DNA of 7,198 nt, taken from the NCBI GenBank assembly GCA_027083475.1, contig JALWON010000095.1:1-7198 (forward strand). The letters are read 5' to 3'. The notes beneath the pieces are model-generated. The model was given only the letters and a program-made list of their open reading frames with translations, did not search any database and had not been told where the DNA came from. Both the position numbers and the translations under genes were made by a program. The stretch is from Sulfurimonas sp. GTDB lineage: Bacteria > Campylobacterota > Campylobacteria > Campylobacterales > Sulfurimonadaceae. Positions 4,317-7,198 of the stretch are shown one piece after another; positions within the stretch are counted from its first letter, which is position 1; each line of letters opens with the position of its first letter.

Positions 4317-6646
4317 TAGTTACAAAATCTTGGTTAAATGAGTGGATAGATTTAGAAGGACACTCAACTGAAGAAATTGCGAAAACTTTTAATGCAATTG
4401 GTTTAGAAGTAGATAGAGTGCATACTTATAGTATTCCAGAAAAGATAGTTTTTGGAAAAGTTCTAGAGTGTGTGAAACACCCTGATGCAGATAAACTCAA
4501 CATTTGCCAAGTTGATATTGGAACAAGTACTCGTCAAATTGTGTGTGGTGCTTCCAATGTACGAGCAGGTTTAGATGTAGTTGTTGCGACAATTGGTGCC
4601 GTGATGCCAAATGGCATGCAGATAAAACCTGTAAAACTACGGGGTGTTGAATCAGAAGGGATGATATGTTCAGCCAGCGAGATTGGACTTGAAGATATCA
4701 GTCAAGGGATTGTTGAACTTGATAGCAGTATTGGTGCATTTCATTTAGGACAAGAGGTTCGTGAAAATCCAATTTTAAATGATGATTTAATTGAACTTGA
4801 ACTCACTGCAAATCGTGGAGACTGTTTGAGTGTTCGTGGTGTTGCACGGGACTTGAGTGCTGCATTTAATAAACCAATCAAAGAGTACAACTATGAAGAT
4901 AATGACGAAAAACGAGGGATTGGACGTATTTTATCACTCCATAGTGAGAAAGACTTAGATGTGAGTGTATGCTATAAAGCACTTGATTTAAAAGATTTGA
5001 AACTCCCTTTAATTGTGAAGTTGCGTTTAGCACAAATTAATGAAAATAGAGAGACAGATATAGAGTCTATTCTTTTATATACAACACATGCAAGTGGTGT
5101 CATTTTACGAGCCTATAGTCATCAGTACTTTTGTGAAAAAGAAGATGATGTAATGGCAACAGTAACTTTGAGTGAAAATGAAGATGGTTATGCCTGTGTT
5201 AGAGGCAAATCTACAGCTTCTACAATAGGGGTGATTCAGTATGATGATTCTAAACTTCAAGAGAGCCGAGGTGTTGTTTTACTCGAGGCGAGTTATGTCC
5301 CACCTGATATTATTTCAAAAAAAATGGCAGACCATAAAATAGAAGCGGGGCCAATGTTTTATAAAACATCGCGTGGAAGTGAACCAGAACTCAGTGGTGG
5401 ACTCGGCTACTGTATAGAGTTTATTGCTGCTCACTCTGCATCAACAACTTTTGGTGGAAACATCAAACTTTCTTATAATGTTAAAGAAAAAATTGTTATT
5501 ATTAATCAGCAAGAGATAGATGAGATTATTGGTGCAAGCATAGATAAAGGGATTATTTCAAATATTCTTAAAAACTTAGGTTTTGACATATCAAAATCTT
5601 CATCAGAAAATTTTATTGTGCAAGTGCCACAATTTCGTCATGACATAGAACATAAGCAAGATATTATAGAAGAGATTGTACGAATGGTTGGTATAGATAA
5701 TATTCCATCAAAACCATTAGTACTCAAAGAAGATAATAGATTAGAAGATGATTATTTTACCTATAAAAAACGCAGTGTTTATAGACATCGTGCAGCTCAA
5801 AGTGGTTTTTTTGAGAGTGTTCATTTCGTATTTGATGAGAAGAAAACTTTAAATACTTATGGTTTTGAAACTACCAAAGAAGAATTAGAACTTTTAAATC
5901 CTATCGTACAAACATTAGATACCTTGCGCCCAACACTCCTCACAGGAATGCTAAAGGCTGCTTCTAACAATGTGAAAAATGGCTATAAATCTGTCAAACT
6001 TTTTGAAATAGGATCTGTTTTTACACCGCTTAGAGAAGAATCAAGCAATATGGCATTTCTTTTTAGTGGAGCCATTGAGCCTGAGAGTCTAGCAAACAGT
6101 GGAAAACCACAAGAAGTAGATTTTGCTGCTTTTGTACAAAAGGTATCAGATGTTATAGGAAGGATTGAACTTCGAGAGTATACAACACAACATACACTTT
6201 CGCACCCCTACCAAACAGCACAAGTGTTTATGAATAATCAGGCAGTTGGTGAGCTCTTTCGTGTCCATCCAGAGGTTGAAAAAGCGTATGATTTACCGAC
6301 TACTTTTATGTGTGAATTAGATTTTTCTAAGATTGAGTATAGACTGAAAACAGCGCAAAAATCTTCTAAATATCAAGCCTCTTTTAGAGATTTAAGTCTT
6401 ATTATGCCTCAAGATATGTCCTACCAAAGTGTGAAAGATGTTATTCAAAAGAGTGCAACAGCAGAATTGATTCGTTTTTATCCTGTAGATAAATATAGTG
6501 ATGAAAGTTTAGGTGAGCATATGAGTTTGTCTTTACGTTTTGTTTTACAATCAGAAGAGAAAACACTTGAAGAAGAAGAGATTACGAAAAGCATGGATAC
6601 GATTTTAGATGCATTAAAAAGTGAATTGGGAATTGGATTGCGATGA
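4313..6646 (+). CDS. pheT: Phenylalanyl-tRNA synthetase beta subunit (degenerate B3/4 editing domain)
   Basis: PheT is the tRNA-recognition and editing subunit partnering PheS. The 777 residues run: N-terminal B1 part; EMAP/OB-fold tRNA-binding domain (about 40-150) with FGKVLECVKHPDADKLNICQ and KLRGVESEGMICSASEIGL; ELTANRGDCLSVRGVARDL (163-181); a region replacing B3/4 (about 205-385); B5 domain (about 391-465) with VPQFRHDIEHKQDIIEEIVR; catalytic-like core (about 480-680) with TLRPTLLTGML and VKLFEIGSVF; and the C-terminal FDX-ACB anticodon-binding domain (about 684-777) with SFRDLSLIMPQ. The B3/4 part is hard to align with E. coli PheT: the usual VVDVTNYVM, LGQPLHAFD, AGVMGG and TDAS blocks are not recognisable, while LLEASY (323-328) and a TSRGSEP remnant remain. 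H. pylori PheT, as I recall it, looks alike here. Ribosome site GGAG is at 4301-4304; the end overlaps aroA by ATGA. Confidence 0.96.
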   Translation: MIVTKSWLNEWIDLEGHSTEEIAKTFNAIGLEVDRVHTYSIPEKIVFGKVLECVKHPDADKLNICQVDIGTSTRQIVCGASNVRAGLDVVVATIGAVMPNGMQIKPVKLRGVESEGMICSASEIGLEDISQGIVELDSSIGAFHLGQEVRENPILNDDLIELELTANRGDCLSVRGVARDLSAAFNKPIKEYNYEDNDEKRGIGRILSLHSEKDLDVSVCYKALDLKDLKLPLIVKLRLAQINENRETDIESILLYTTHASGVILRAYSHQYFCEKEDDVMATVTLSENEDGYACVRGKSTASTIGVIQYDDSKLQESRGVVLLEASYVPPDIISKKMADHKIEAGPMFYKTSRGSEPELSGGLGYCIEFIAAHSASTTFGGNIKLSYNVKEKIVIINQQEIDEIIGASIDKGIISNILKNLGFDISKSSSENFIVQVPQFRHDIEHKQDIIEEIVRMVGIDNIPSKPLVLKEDNRLEDDYFTYKKRSVYRHRAAQSGFFESVHFVFDEKKTLNTYGFETTKEELELLNPIVQTLDTLRPTLLTGMLKAASNNVKNGYKSVKLFEIGSVFTPLREESSNMAFLFSGAIEPESLANSGKPQEVDFAAFVQKVSDVIGRIELREYTTQHTLSHPYQTAQVFMNNQAVGELFRVHPEVEKAYDLPTTFMCELDFSKIEYRLKTAQKSSKYQASFRDLSLIMPQDMSYQSVKDVIQKSATAELIRFYPVDKYSDESLGEHMSLSLRFVLQSEEKTLEEEEITKSMDTILDALKSELGIGLR

Positions 6647-7198
6647 GTAGCGTAGTTGTTTCTCCTGCAAAATCTTTTTCTTTAAGTATATCAGAAATTG
6701 CACCAGATAAGTCTATTTCCCATCGGAGTGTGATGTTTGCAATGCTCGCAGAAGGTGAAAGTAAGATAAGCAATTTTTTACGTGCAGAAGATACACTCAA
6801 TTCACTCAAAATTGTAAAAAATTTAGGGGCAAAAGTTTTTGATGATGGAGAAGTTATTAGAATCTCCTCTGAGGGGATTAAAGAGAGTTTTGAAGTTTTA
6901 GATTGTGGAAATTCGGGGACAGGAATGCGTTTGTTTTGTGGACTTTTGAGTTCGGCAGAAGGACATTTTGTACTCACAGGAGACAAATACCTGCGTTCTC
7001 GTCCTATGAAACGTGTAACAACACCTTTGAAAAATATAGGCGCACAGCTTGATGGACGAGAAGATGGCGACTTTGCCCCTTTAAGCATTCGAGGTGCAGC
7101 TTTAAAAGCTTTTGATTATGAGAGTAAAATTGCTTCTGCACAAGTAAAAAGTTGCATGATTTTAGCAGCACTTCGAGCGGATGGTGTATGTACATATA
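6643..7198 (+). CDS. aroA: 3-phosphoshikimate 1-carboxyvinyltransferase (EPSP synthase), 5' part
   Basis: AroA joins shikimate-3-phosphate and phosphoenolpyruvate to give EPSP in the shikimate pathway. The window holds the first 185 residues of about 425 and the frame is open at the right edge, so it is cut by the window and not broken. Motifs in order are the substrate-binding DKSISHR (22-28, with K23, S24 and R28), LRAEDTLNSL (46-55), DCGNSGTGMRL (87-97), the GDKYLRSRPM block (113-122) and SAQVKS (165-170), which contacts shikimate-3-phosphate in known structures. The NSGTGMR form resembles the Bacillus-type branch more than the E. coli GNAGTAMR form. The ATG at 6643 overlaps the pheT stop by ATGA. 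The ribosome site is weak (TGGA at 6634-6637), so translation is probably coupled to pheT. In relatives ispH and rpsA follow. Confidence 0.95.
   Translation, partial: MSSVVVSPAKSFSLSISEIAPDKSISHRSVMFAMLAEGESKISNFLRAEDTLNSLKIVKNLGAKVFDDGEVIRISSEGIKESFEVLDCGNSGTGMRLFCGLLSSAEGHFVLTGDKYLRSRPMKRVTTPLKNIGAQLDGREDGDFAPLSIRGAALKAFDYESKIASAQVKSCMILAALRADGVCTY

Noticed and set aside
5317..5324. A8 homopolymer inside pheT as a phase-variation or frameshift site
   Set aside because: The frame is intact on both sides and the gene is essential. Runs of this length are expected in such AT-rich DNA.
6582..7088. Long antisense open frame (168 codons) across the pheT end and aroA
   Set aside because: It lies opposite the clearly conserved aroA motifs and the pheT C-terminus, has a low-complexity Ser/Lys/Pro-rich product, and shows no domain.

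Overview
This window reads as chromosomal housekeeping DNA from a member of the Campylobacterota (formerly Epsilonproteobacteria), most likely a Sulfurimonas/Sulfurovum-type organism. Three things point there. The DNA is AT-rich, with TATAAT-type -10 boxes and no clear -35 boxes. The block HIT protein / pheS / pheT / aroA, with HIT divergent from pheS, matches the order I recall from Helicobacter pylori and Campylobacter jejuni, where ispH and rpsA follow. GpsA is short, and PheT has an eroded B3/4 domain like that of H. pylori PheT. The genus is inferred, not proven.

Layout. Positions 1-121 hold the 3' end of an upstream gene, possibly an RCK_C/TrkA-C regulatory tail. It overlaps gpsA (93-980, glycerol-3-phosphate dehydrogenase), which overlaps by ATGA an SLC13/DASS-type anion permease (977-2320). 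These look like one rightward transcription unit that starts outside the window. Next, on the minus strand, is a 67-residue membrane protein of unknown function (2313-2516), converging on the permease. It diverges from a Dabb-domain protein (2556-2846), apparently from overlapping -10 boxes. The Dabb gene converges on a HIT-family hydrolase gene (2857-3213, minus) across a shared hairpin. HIT diverges from pheS (TTG start, 3324-4316), which is followed by pheT (4313-6646) and aroA (6643 to the window edge). The last three are chained by ATGA overlaps.

Function. GpsA supplies sn-glycerol-3-phosphate for phospholipids. PheS and PheT form the heterotetrameric phenylalanyl-tRNA synthetase. AroA makes EPSP in the shikimate pathway, upstream of phenylalanine, so the pheST-aroA operon links synthesis of aromatic amino acids with use of one of them. 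The permease substrate, the Dabb role and the small membrane protein's role cannot be told from sequence.

I found no mobile element, CRISPR array, rRNA or tRNA gene, defence system or clearly novel system. The points most worth a second look are the degenerate PheT editing domain, the small membrane protein with a possibly leaderless start, and the compact promoter and terminator arrangements.
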